In this document: in pieces, positions 1 to 8,200 of the stretch
How positions within the stretch are numbered: the first letter of the stretch is position 1
Layout: every line of letters starts with the position of its first letter
DNA from: Candidatus Zixiibacteriota bacterium
Lineage (GTDB): Bacteria; Zixibacteria; MSB-5A5; UBA10806
Direction: 5' to 3'
Assembly (NCBI GenBank): GCA_003520965.1
Contig: DOTU01000197.1
Span: forward strand, 1-9,682
DNA: 9,682 nucleotides
The notes under the pieces: model-generated
Databases searched by the model: none
The model's input: the letters and a program-made list of their open reading frames with translations, nothing else
What the model was told of the DNA's origin: nothing
Made by a program: the position numbers and the translations under genes

Positions 1-104
1 AGGTTGGCCAGAAGCTTTCCGCCAACGCTGTTGGGATTAGCTGTTACCCCAATGACAGCAATCCTCCTGGGATTGAAGAAGCAATTTAAATTATGAACAT
101 CCAT
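1..104 (-). CDS. ADP-forming acyl-CoA synthetase (acetate--CoA ligase type), N-terminal fragment cut by window edge
   Basis: Reading the minus strand from ATG at 104-102 gives 34 codons that continue past base 1. The peptide contains FFNPRRIAVIGVTANPNSVG followed by GKLLANL. This matches the start of the CoA-binding Rossmann-like domain of NDP-forming acyl-CoA synthetases (typical pattern: FxPxSIAVIGASxxPxxxGxxxxxNL). Complete enzymes are usually about 700 aa, with CoA-binding, ligase and ATP-grasp parts. They convert acyl-CoA, ADP and phosphate to acid, CoA and ATP in the cytoplasm. Only the first domain's beginning is visible, so catalytic residues cannot be checked. A GGAG lies 4 nt upstream of the ATG and supports this start, although the frame stays open upstream to about base 254. 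A Pat-type acetyltransferase with an N-terminal synthetase-like domain, or a lone CoA-binding protein, remains possible. The gene diverges from the PAS/LuxR regulator gene at 475. Confidence 0.82.
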   Translation of the reverse strand, partial: MDVHNLNCFFNPRRIAVIGVTANPNSVGGKLLAN

Positions 105-141
105 ATAACTCCATTCTCTGTTTTCATTCAACCAGACTAAG

Positions 142-372
142 TTAAGCAATAATAGTGCGCTTTTCAAGGGTTGGCATGATAATGTAACATCTTTCAAGGG
201 AATTTCTATTACCTTCGGAAAGTGGATGCTCAAAGCACGGAAATTCTTGACAATTCAAACATATATGCGCATTATTAATCAGAGGTTGCCGGTTAGGCAG
301 CTTCCTGGCCCTGTTTGCATTTGTCATTGACTTTAACCAGGATGCATCATTTTGTTCTCCGGAAGTCCTCAA
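142..372 (-). CDS. Possible small Cys-containing protein (76 aa), function unknown
   Basis: This is an open frame of 76 codons from a TTG at 372-370, preceded by an in-frame TGA two codons upstream. Its middle holds CLNCQEFPCFEH (C-x2-C-x4-C plus His), with another Cys about 20 residues later, so it could bind zinc or another metal. The tract resembles the CxxCxxYPC end of DUF3795-type proteins, but the rest of that family is absent, so this is at most a fragment or a distant relative. It lies 37 bp upstream of the acyl-CoA synthetase on the same strand and about 50 nt downstream of a promoter-like sequence (428-455), which favours a shared transcript. Against it, no Shine-Dalgarno precedes the TTG. 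An internal ATG (327-325) would shorten it to 61 aa, also without a clear ribosome site. It may be a chance ORF or a decayed gene. Confidence 0.33.
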   Translation of the reverse strand: MRTSGEQNDASWLKSMTNANRARKLPNRQPLINNAHICLNCQEFPCFEHPLSEGNRNSLERCYIIMPTLEKRTIIA

Positions 373-427
373 AATTCAACTCGAACTTTTTTCCAAATGA
401 TATTTGCAGGCATCAGCCCGATATTTG

Positions 428-455
428 TTTATATTGGTTGGTTTTTGAGTTCCAA
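428..455 (-). promoter_or_regulatory. Candidate sigma70-type promoter for the leftward genes
   Basis: On the minus strand, TTGGAA (455-450) and TATAAA (433-428) are separated by 16 bp, matching the -35 and -10 consensus at 4/6 and 5/6 positions. Transcription would start near 421, about 50 nt before the small ORF at 372 and about 315 nt before the acyl-CoA synthetase ATG. The site sits in the 102-bp gap before the divergent regulator gene, so a protein bound here could affect both directions. This is inferred from sequence match only. Confidence 0.35.
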
Positions 456-474
456 GATTAACAACGAGTAAAAC

Positions 475-3400
475 ATGGATGATGGTAAAGAGCTTACAGA
501 TTTAAAAGCAGAGCTTGAAAAACTCCGAAAACAAATTCGGGAATTCGAGCAAATCTCAAACCAAAACAAAAAAGATATCGGTACCTCGGCGCGTCACCCC
601 TGGCGTAACGATCTCATATTGCATAATTCACCGGATGGTCTGGCACTGGTCGGAATGGACGGCAAGATTATTGACGCCAATCCCGCTCTTTGTAGAATTC
701 TCGGTTATCCCAAGGACGAATTAATCGGGATCGATATTAGAATTCTGGAGGCCCGGGAGGTTCCTGAAGAGACAACTAATCATATGAACAAAATCGCAAA
801 GGAAGGAGGCGACCGATTTGAAACCAGATTAAGGCGATTGGATGGAAGTATTATCGATGCCGAAATTAATACTAACCTCTGCGACAATGGAGATGAGCGG
901 TTCTTTATTACCTTTACCCAAGATATTACTCAACGCAAAGAGGCTGAGGAGGCTCTCCGCGAAAGCGAGGAAAAGTATAGGACATTAGTCGAAATGTCGC
1001 CTTACGCTATCGCCATTTTTCAGGATGATAAGTTGGTTTTTGCAAATCAGACGGCGGAGCGGCTTATTTGGGGAGCATCTGGTGAAAAGTTAATTGGCCG
1101 AATCGGCTTTGAAATGGTATCGGAACATGATCGAGATCGTTTGCGTGATTATGCCAAAAAGCGCTACCAAGGTGACTCTTCCGCGCCTAATCATTACCGA
1201 GTCGATCTGATTCGTGCAAATGGGGAAATATTTCCGGCTGAGATATTCAGTAATCGCATTATATATCGCGGCCGGCCCGCGATTCAATTAATGGCGACCG
1301 ATATCACCGATCGCATAACGGCCGCCAAAGCGCTTCAGGAGTCTGAAACCAAATTCCGAACCCTTGTGGAGCAAATTAACGCCGTAACCTACGAAGCGTT
1401 GCCCGATGAGAATGTCAGTGCTATTTATGTCAGTCCTCAAATACAGAAGTTAATTGGCTTTACAGCCGACGAGATAATTTCAAATCCTTTTCTCTGGTTG
1501 GGACAAATTCACCCGGATGATCGCCAGAGAGTCAAGGACGAGATTGCCAGGACTTTCCCTCATGGGCTTCCCTTTAGCTTAGAATATCGCCTGCTTTCCA
1601 AGGATGGCAGGATCGTCTGGGTACACGATGAGGCCATTCCCAAATGCGATGCTCAAGGGAGACCGATAGGCTTTCATGGTGTCATTCTCGATATCACCCG
1701 GCTCAAAGAAACCGAAGCCACCTTAGCCTTCTCCGAGAAACGATTCCAACAGCTGTTCAATTCCGCGCTTGAGGGAATCTCAATTCATGATCCACAATAT
1801 ATTATTCAATTCTGTAATCCATCCCTCGCCAATATATTCGAAATAAACGATGTCTCGGAAATAATTGGTAAGAGCACATTGGACTATATGCCCGATGACC
1901 AGAAACAAATAATAATAGATCAACTCGAACTGCGAAAAAAAGGGTTAGCCACTCAATATGAACTGAACATTGTCACGGTTCGTAATAATCGAAAAACGCT
2001 GCTGGTTTCTTCATCGCCTATATTCGATCCCGATGGCAAGTTTCAAGGCAGTTTGAGCGCTGTCATCGATATCACCGAGCGCAGGGAGCTTGAGAAAATC
2101 CAAAATACTCTCATGCGCATTTCCGAGGCTACCAGTTTAACTGAAAGTCTCGAGGAGTTGCTTCAAACCATTCGTAACGCTATTGGTGATCTTGTCGACA
2201 CCAGCAACTTCTATATCGCGCTTTGGGATGATAACACCGAAGTATATTCATTCCCTTATCGAGTCGACAGTATAAGTCCCGCTCCAGGTGGACCTGTAAA
2301 ACTTGTCAATACGCTGACAGATTTTGTTAGAAGAACCGGACAGCCCCTTTTAGCTACTGCGGAGGATCGAGAAAAACTCGGCTTATCTGTCGATTTTGAT
2401 AATATAAATAAAACTCCCATAAGCTGGTTGGGAGTACCGCTTAAAATTTTTGAACGCGTAATCGGTGTTGTGGCCGTTCAAGCTTATTCCAGCGAAGGTT
2501 TCTATACTGAACGCGATTTAAAATATCTAAGCATGGTTGCCGGCCATATAGGCATGGCTATTGAACGTAAACGGGCCGAAGATGATTTACGGGAGAGCGA
2601 GCGGCGATTCCATGATCTCTTTGAACATTTCGCATCCGGTTATATTTTATGTAAGGTCGTCACCAATGATGCCGGACAACCCGTTGATTTCATCTATTTA
2701 GAAGTCAACAAGGCGTTTGAGATAATTACCGGTAAAAGTGCTACCGAGGTAATTAATAAGAGTGCGACAGAAGTTTTCCCCATTGATTACGACATCGAGC
2801 TTATTAAACTATGTGGCGAAGTTGCTTTGACGGGAACGCCCGTTCGCACTGAACGGTTTTCGCTGGCTACGGGCCGATATCTGGAGATGATGATTTATTC
2901 TACGCGGTATGGTGAGTTCGCCAGCGTATTTTCCGACGTTTCCGAAAAAAAGATTGCCGAGAAGGCCTTGCATGATAGCGAAGAGCGCTACCGGGCAATC
3001 TGGGAAAACTCCCCCGTTGGCATTTGCATGACCGACCCAAATGGCGTCTATCATTATGTCAATAAAACGTATTGCAATATCTATGGCTATTCATCCGAGG
3101 AGCTCATCGGGCGTCCCTTCTATGACCTTATCATGCCTCCGGAACGTCGTGCCTCTGCGCGGGTAAGCTTTGCGAAAAATTTTGGAAAAAGCAAAACAGG
3201 TGAATTAAGCGAGACTGAGATATTTATTAGAAAAAACGGTGAACCAGTAAGCATTCAATTTACGTCCGATTATGTCATGCAGGACGGGCAACCAAAATAC
3301 GAAGTTGCCATGAATATTGACGTCACTGAGAAGAAGCGCGCCGTGGACGCTTTGCGTGAAAGTGAGGAACGGTATAGGCTGCTAATCGAAAATGCCGATG

Positions 3401-4689
3401 ATATCATTGTTAATCTCGATTATTCCGGAAAAATACTATTGTTAAACAGAGCGGCAGCCAGATATTTCAAAAAAGCTCCTTCCGAACTTGTCGGCCAAAC
3501 AATATGGGATCTCTTTCCGGCTGAAACTGCCCAGCACTATATTGCCAGCGTTAGGAAAACACTGGATAGTAATGAAACTCTAAATATCGAGCGCATGGTA
3601 GTTTTACAGGGGGAGATCAAGTGGTTTAAGGCCAATTTGCAACCAATTATCGGAAGCGGCGGCCAGGCGGCCAGCGTGCTGATTATCACCAGAGATACAA
3701 CAATTCAAAAGCAAGTCGAAATTCGCAGCCAGGCGAGGCTTGAATTCCTCCAAAGGCTTCGGCAGGCAAAGGATGTCGATGAATGCCTGTCAATCGGATG
3801 CCGGGCAATTTATAAAGCCCAGCTATTCAAACGAGCGGTCCTGACTCTGCATAACGAAAACCGAGCTATTATCAATCTTGGGCAGGTTGGCCTTGAAGAG
3901 GAGGTCTTAACCAAAGCCCGGAAAGGCTCGGCCCCTGATTTGGGGCTGGCGAAAAAAATAACGCAGGATCAATTTCGTATTGGCCGCTCATATTTCATAC
4001 CCGCTGAAAGCGGTATTATGACTAAAAGTATTGAAAGATATGTTCCTCAAACGGAATCGCTGGCGCCTGGGCCAGGCAAATGGCAATTTGGGGATGAGCT
4101 TTTTGTTCCTATTGTAAGTAATGATAACAGTTATGAAGGCTGGCTTTCCGTAGATACTCCAATTGACGGTATGCGGCCAACCGCTGATATTGTCTCTTTC
4201 CTTGAGGAAGTCGTTGATATTACCTCCAAGCAGGTACACGAGCTCCAGAGCATTGGGCGACTGAGGATGGAGAGCAAAGCCCTGGAGGATACCAATGTAG
4301 CCTTGCGAGAGGTATTACGTCATATTGACGAAGATAAAATGGAGATACGTCAAAAGATCGGTAATAATGTTTCCCAAATACTTATCCCCGCTTTTCTCAA
4401 ATTAATCAGAAAGGATGGGACCTTAAATACTACATACTATAATATCCTCAAGGACGGGCTTCCAGAACTCGTCACGGCTTCCGGAGCGGCGGTTCTCATG
4501 TATTCCAAGCTATCCCCCAGGGAGCGAGAAATATGTAATATGATTAAGAGCGGTTCAACATCGAAAGAAATTGCAGATACTCTTAATATTTCCCCGGCTA
4601 CAGTACAGAAACATCGAGAACTTATTCGCCGTAAACTGGGGATAGTAAATAAAGGCATAAACCTGAGCATTCACCTCAAGGGCCTTTAA
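475..4689 (+). CDS. Multi-PAS/GAF sensory regulator with C-terminal LuxR-type HTH
   Basis: A 1404-aa soluble protein with no signal peptide or membrane segment. Approximate order: N-terminal coiled coil (1-35); PAS1 (45-155), PAS2 (165-283), PAS3 (292-412), PAS4 (420-540); GAF (545-698); PAS5 (708-828), PAS6 (836-955), PAS7 (963-1078); divergent GAF-like region (1080-1255); helical linker (1256-1340); LuxR/GerE HTH (1345-1404). PAS domains are joined by the usual S-helix junctions, such as RESEEKYRTLVE and RESEERYRLLIE. The HTH contains LSPREREICNMIKSGSTSKE and VQKHRELIRRKLGI. No HATPase or receiver domain is present, so it probably acts as a one-component transcription factor that integrates several cytoplasmic signals. 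Ligands cannot be inferred. The linker plus HTH resembles PAS/LuxR regulators common in Deltaproteobacteria. ATG at 475 has a weak GAG 6 nt upstream. It diverges from the synthetase and converges on the activase gene. Confidence 0.96.
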   Translation: MDDGKELTDLKAELEKLRKQIREFEQISNQNKKDIGTSARHPWRNDLILHNSPDGLALVGMDGKIIDANPALCRILGYPKDELIGIDIRILEAREVPEETTNHMNKIAKEGGDRFETRLRRLDGSIIDAEINTNLCDNGDERFFITFTQDITQRKEAEEALRESEEKYRTLVEMSPYAIAIFQDDKLVFANQTAERLIWGASGEKLIGRIGFEMVSEHDRDRLRDYAKKRYQGDSSAPNHYRVDLIRANGEIFPAEIFSNRIIYRGRPAIQLMATDITDRITAAKALQESETKFRTLVEQINAVTYEALPDENVSAIYVSPQIQKLIGFTADEIISNPFLWLGQIHPDDRQRVKDEIARTFPHGLPFSLEYRLLSKDGRIVWVHDEAIPKCDAQGRPIGFHGVILDITRLKETEATLAFSEKRFQQLFNSALEGISIHDPQYIIQFCNPSLANIFEINDVSEIIGKSTLDYMPDDQKQIIIDQLELRKKGLATQYELNIVTVRNNRKTLLVSSSPIFDPDGKFQGSLSAVIDITERRELEKIQNTLMRISEATSLTESLEELLQTIRNAIGDLVDTSNFYIALWDDNTEVYSFPYRVDSISPAPGGPVKLVNTLTDFVRRTGQPLLATAEDREKLGLSVDFDNINKTPISWLGVPLKIFERVIGVVAVQAYSSEGFYTERDLKYLSMVAGHIGMAIERKRAEDDLRESERRFHDLFEHFASGYILCKVVTNDAGQPVDFIYLEVNKAFEIITGKSATEVINKSATEVFPIDYDIELIKLCGEVALTGTPVRTERFSLATGRYLEMMIYSTRYGEFASVFSDVSEKKIAEKALHDSEERYRAIWENSPVGICMTDPNGVYHYVNKTYCNIYGYSSEELIGRPFYDLIMPPERRASARVSFAKNFGKSKTGELSETEIFIRKNGEPVSIQFTSDYVMQDGQPKYEVAMNIDVTEKKRAVDALRESEERYRLLIENADDIIVNLDYSGKILLLNRAAARYFKKAPSELVGQTIWDLFPAETAQHYIASVRKTLDSNETLNIERMVVLQGEIKWFKANLQPIIGSGGQAASVLIITRDTTIQKQVEIRSQARLEFLQRLRQAKDVDECLSIGCRAIYKAQLFKRAVLTLHNENRAIINLGQVGLEEEVLTKARKGSAPDLGLAKKITQDQFRIGRSYFIPAESGIMTKSIERYVPQTESLAPGPGKWQFGDELFVPIVSNDNSYEGWLSVDTPIDGMRPTADIVSFLEEVVDITSKQVHELQSIGRLRMESKALEDTNVALREVLRHIDEDKMEIRQKIGNNVSQILIPAFLKLIRKDGTLNTTYYNILKDGLPELVTASGAAVLMYSKLSPREREICNMIKSGSTSKEIADTLNISPATVQKHRELIRRKLGIVNKGINLSIHLKGL

Positions 4690-4848
4690 GGACACTTTTA
4701 TTCATCCTTCCAATTAGACTCGGCCTTTCAATACCAGATTTCTACATGATTGATTATTATTATTACGCAATTTGGTATAGTTTTTAAAAAGCCACTTATT
4801 TTATTTAGTTTTCCCAAAAAACTGACCCGCCCCGCGCCATGAGCCGTA

Positions 4849-4866
4849 ATATATTGTATAATATAT
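4849..4866. repeat. AT-rich inverted repeat
   Basis: ATATATT (4849-4855), a GTAT spacer, then AATATAT (4860-4866) form a perfect 7-bp inverted repeat. It extends outward by CGTA/TACG (4845-4848 and 4870-4873) across a 3-base bulge. It could be an operator, a weak hairpin or chance in AT-rich DNA. A TATAAT lies inside it (4857-4862) but has no matching -35. Confidence 0.4.
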
Positions 4867-4942
4867 GCTTACGCTATAGAATACGACCGATATTAGATTG
4901 AGCTGTTTCAATTGTAATATCCAAAATTATTAAGTTTAACTA

Positions 4943-4964
4943 ATGCGTAGTTTTTTATACGCAT
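4943..4964. repeat. 7-bp inverted repeat with T-rich loop
   Basis: ATGCGTA (4943-4949) and TACGCAT (4958-4964) are perfect complements around the 8-base loop GTTTTTTA. The element lies about 22 bp upstream of the candidate promoter at 4986-5013, a place where an activator or repressor site would be plausible. It could equally be a weak RNA hairpin. No function is established. Confidence 0.4.
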
Positions 4965-4985
4965 ATATTAAGCTATTTAACCGGA

Positions 4986-5013
4986 TTGACATGGTGATTA
5001 ATACTCCTATGTT
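4986..5013 (+). promoter_or_regulatory. Candidate sigma70-type promoter inside the intergenic region
   Basis: A perfect -35 hexamer TTGACA (4986-4991) is followed after 16 bp by TATGTT (5008-5013), a 4/6 match to the -10 consensus. Initiation would be near 5020. No large gene lies downstream in this orientation before the opposing activase gene, so the product would be a short transcript through the hairpins at 5028-5082 and 5218-5245. Confidence 0.42.
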
Positions 5014-5040
5014 AGTAAAGCATTAAGGCCCTAAAAGGGC

Positions 5041-5082
5041 TGGCAAAAATAGTATTGCCCAGGGAGGGGGATATTTTTGCCA
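5041..5082 (+). promoter_or_regulatory. Perfect 11-bp hairpin with a Shine-Dalgarno-like loop
   Basis: TGGCAAAAATA (5041-5051) is perfectly complementary to TATTTTTGCCA (5072-5082) across a 20-nt loop. The loop contains the purine tract AGGGAGGGGG (5061-5070). In RNA the tract would be exposed in the loop, while the TTG at 5077-5079 would be paired in the 3' arm. This arrangement could control translation of the tiny ORF at 5077-5145. Alternatively it is a symmetric DNA site or a repeat relic. Confidence 0.45.
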
Positions 5083-5145
5083 ATAATTCTTCAAGAGTGG
5101 GATGTTTGGAAAGCCAATATCCTTAGGAAGAGGATAAGAGCCTAA
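5077..5145 (+). CDS. Possible 22-codon micro-ORF
   Basis: A TTG at 5077-5079 opens 22 codons ending in TAA at 5143-5145. The peptide ends in VWKANILRKRIRA and has two Trp and a basic C-terminal tail. A GGAGG (5063-5067) lies 9 nt upstream, a workable ribosome-binding distance, and the candidate promoter at 4986-5013 lies about 65 nt before the TTG. The start codon falls inside the 3' arm of the hairpin at 5041-5082. An ORF this short with a rare start codon is easily produced by chance. I do not recognise the peptide. Confidence 0.18.
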   Translation: MPIILQEWDVWKANILRKRIRA

Positions 5146-5217
5146 TTAATAATCAAAACCTAAAAAGCCTCTAAGATCTGCTCGTCGCTCCGGCGGGTAA
5201 ACCCGGTATCCCAACCG

Positions 5218-5245
5218 AATGGCCGCTCTGCCAGGAGCGGCCATT
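5218..5245. terminator. GC-rich hairpin, candidate terminator
   Basis: AATGGCCGCTC (5218-5228) and GAGCGGCCATT (5235-5245) are a perfect 11-bp inverted repeat around the 6-base loop TGCCAG. It is followed on the plus strand by an AT-rich tract with only short T runs (AATATTTAATATCTTT), so it is not a textbook poly-U terminator. On the minus strand it lies about 52 nt beyond the activase stop codon, where it could end or protect that mRNA, but no T run follows in that direction either. Confidence 0.5.
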
Positions 5246-5296
5246 AATATTTAATATCTTTCAATTTGAAAACGATGAAGGATAATCCGCGTAGTT

Positions 5297-8200
5297 TTAT
5301 TTTGATGCTCCGACTATATTCCCATTAGCTTTGTGCAGTTTATCCCATGATTTGACACTTTCAGCAAAGGCCCCGAGGCGGACTAAATCGTTTTCACCGG
5401 CCGTGCCCTCATAGGCCATATTCAGCCAGGGGATGTCTTCGAAATCCCGCGCTATCTTGATGGAGATGGCGTTGATGATATTGCCCGGCATACAAGTGAA
5501 AGGCAAGGTATTGACAATTCCGGTACAGCCATTCTTGATCATATCGATCGCCTTACCCATGGCAGGCATTGCCTCGCCACCCACGCTAATAGGCAAGTAG
5601 GGCTCTACAAACTCCAATATATCTTTTATCGGGCTTTCCAGGAATTCATCGATCTCGTCATCTATACCTGACATTACCCAGCGCTCGTCCCTTTTTTGAA
5701 TGAAGTCTTTGATCGTGGCGCTAACCAGACCGCGTAAGGATCGCTTTCGCCAGGATTCCGTCTTAAACTCGTCAGTCGTAAAATGAATCCATTCCGTAAA
5801 GCTGGAAATATCAGCTTCCAAACCGAGCGATTCAAGCTTTTCCACAAGATTGTTATTAGAGTAGCGATTGTTACGGATATAGATTTCTCCTATTACGCCA
5901 ACCCTTGGCTTTCTCGAAATATTTTGGTCGATAATCGCTCGATTTGTGCGGAATGACTTATATACAATTTCCGGTAAATGCGCTCCGCCTTGTTCGATAT
6001 CGCGCGTGGCCTCGTCCATATATTGATGGTAGAGCTTATTGGCTTTGCCGATCTCGTTTTCATAAGGCCTGGTGCGCAGGAGAAATTTGCGCATATAATC
6101 GGCTACTAAAAAAGCCCGCCAGGCAAGTCGACGAAACGACTTTGCCGTTTCCGGGAATTTGCTATAAGAATCGTCAGATGAAGGGGAATAGACTGGGACG
6201 TTACAATATCCCAGATTCTCTAAAATCTGTTGATGCAACTGTTGATACTGCCCAAACCTGCACGGCCCTCCTGCGGTAGGCATGAAAAAGGCAATCTTGG
6301 ATGGGTCAGTACCTGGTTTCTCAAGCTCTCTAAGCAGATCTCCCGTAGTAAGCACCAATGGATAACATTCACGGCCTCCGGTATGCTTTCTGCCAAGTTC
6401 CAGAGAACGGGCGTCAGTTTCAGCTAGTACTTCGGCATCGAGCCCGCAGTGCCTGAGAGCAGCCGAAAATAAATCGGCATGATCGCACATACGAGGAATA
6501 AGCAGCTTGCGTTTATATCCGTTGGAATGTGGCTCGGCCACCTGTTCCTGAAATACCTTATCGTTTTTGGGCAGGCTATCCAGAAACGCCTCGCAGCGAG
6601 TTACTAAACCGGCATCGGCGGAATGCTCGTCAAGCTCCAGTATCAGATGCGGCTTATCGCCCATAATCCGTTTGAAATGATGCAGGATAAACGAATCCGG
6701 CCCGCATCCGAAATTGCTGATATAAACAGGATAAAGGTTGGGAGTTTGTCTGGCAAATTTCGCCGCGCGAAGTATTCGTCTTCCGCTTTGCCAATATATG
6801 AAACCAAAATTATCTGCCGCTGACGGTGCCATCTCCATTGGAATAACAGTCATTCCCAGGTCGGTAAGTTTTTTGGCGATATCCATCGAAACACCCGGAT
6901 CGAGGCTGTTGTATGGCCGTCCTATAAGCAGGATACCCGGCTTCTCGGCTGAAACTTCTGACAGGTATTCCTTGCCTTTTTCGATTAACTCGGCTTTAAG
7001 ATTACTAAGAGATAGCATCGCTTTATCGAGCGCCTCTTTTACCTCTTTTTCCTTAAGTCCGAATTTACCCAATGCGCTATGCAGGATTTTGGTAACTGCC
7101 TCTGGTCCCTCGCTAAATCTCATAATAGGGGAGACCAACTCAATTTTCTGAAGCTCCTTAATCGATGCTTTGGCAATGAACGGAAAAGCCTGAATATAAG
7201 GGCAGTAAAAGTTTGATGTCCCCTTTGGAGGATTTTCGATACCGGTGACTATTGCCGGCAGGAATATGAAATCAAGCTTTTTCTTAGCCAGATCAATCAA
7301 GTGCCCATGCGCCACCTTAACTGGGAAACAGGTCTCTGAGCCAACAGATTCCACCCCTTGCTTGACAATATCTCCCGAACTGGCCTTGGAGATTATAACC
7401 TTAATCCCTAATTCTCCAAAAAATCTGCGCCAGAGATAATAATATTCCCAATTCGATAATGCTCGTGGCAAGCCAACCGTTAGTGGTCTCGTCTTTTCGC
7501 TTTTCCCCGGGGAGGCGAAAAACATCCGGTTTCGTACGACAACCGCATTGGACGAGTTCCCTTTGGCGCTTCGCTCAGCGTCATATTTTTCGCAGCGCGA
7601 ACCATAGTAGAGTTCACGTCCGCTATCTACCACGCGGGTAATATTGCACATATTGGCGCAATCTTCGCAGAGAAACGTCTCCTGTGCAATTTTACGAAGT
7701 GCCAGATCGAACCCCTTGAAATTGCTCTTCTCCGGGCGGGAGTTGCGCACCAGAATCGCCGCTCCGATAGCCCCGGTAATATCATGATGCGGCGGTACGA
7801 TAATCTCTTTTCCCACCACAGTCTCAAAGGCCGCTACGACAGCCTTATTCCAGGCCACTCCGCCCTGAAAGAGAATTTTATTACCAACTTTTTTTCGACC
7901 TACCACTTTATTGAGATAGTTGTGTACCACTGCCAGGGCCAGCCCGGCCGTTATCTCTTCTTTGGAAGCGCCGCCCTGCTCGTAGCGCACCAGATCCGAT
8001 TCCATGAAAACTGTGCAACGCTCGCCCGCGGAAACAGGATTTGGAGCAGCAAAGGCCAGATCGGCAAATTGCTTTTTGATGTTAATGTCAAGCCGTTCCG
8101 CCTGCTCCTCTAAGAAGGAGCCGGTACCGGCGGCGCAGGCGCGGTTCATCTCGAAATCAACCACCACGCCTTTTTCGAGGCTGATATATTTAGAATCCTG

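Larger units (their letters stand above)
5020..5250 (+). ncRNA. Hypothetical structured short transcript (about 230 nt)
   Basis: The span is bounded by the candidate promoter (4986-5013) and a strong GC-rich hairpin (5218-5245). Visible pairings are GCCC/GGGC (5028-5040), the 11-bp stem at 5041-5051/5072-5082, TATCCT/AGGATA with a 7-nt loop (about 5118-5136), CGGG-TAAA-CCCG (5194-5205), and a possible long-range pairing of TGGGAT (5098-5103) with ATCCCA (5208-5213). I compared it by eye with c-di-GMP, cobalamin, TPP, glycine, fluoride, Moco, guanidine and ZTP riboswitches and with SRP RNA, and found no match. It could be a small RNA, an unrecognised cis element or non-functional repeat DNA. 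Confidence 0.25.
4690..5296. other. 607-bp intergenic region between convergent genes
   Basis: No substantial ORF is present on either strand. Bases 4690-4985 are strongly AT-rich, with short ATT runs (about 4750-4765), the palindrome TTTTTAAAAA (4781-4790) and two AT-rich inverted repeats. I see no convincing terminator directly after the regulator's stop codon. From 4986 onward there is a promoter-like sequence, several hairpins and a GC-rich segment, described separately. A region this long between two gene 3' ends needs neither gene's promoter, so the promoter and structured elements suggest an independent short transcript. Confidence 0.8.

Noticed and set aside
2728..2784. Apparent tandem repeat KSATEV...KSATEV in PAS5
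   Set aside because: The two copies use different codons, and the segment fits the normal PAS pattern (TGxxxxEVIGKxxTEVFP), so it is not a recent duplication.
4230..4500. Histidine kinase dimerisation/phosphoacceptor domain in the regulator, around the His at residue 1283
   Set aside because: No HATPase N/G boxes follow, and the segment matches the helical linker that precedes HTH domains in PAS/LuxR regulators; the His is not in an H-box context.
4857..4862. Perfect TATAAT in the intergenic region as a promoter
   Set aside because: No -35-like hexamer at 15-19 bp and no extended -10 TGN; such hexamers are expected by chance in this AT-rich stretch.
5102..5137. ATG-initiated 11-aa leader peptide frame
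   Set aside because: The purine tract GAGTGGG abuts the ATG with no spacing and the frame ends after 11 codons; the TTG frame at 5077 is better placed, though also weak.
5020..5217. c-di-GMP (GEMM) or cobalamin riboswitch, suggested by GGTAAACCC and GGAAAGCC-like stretches
   Set aside because: The conserved cores of these classes are absent, and no gene lies downstream in the sense direction for the element to control.
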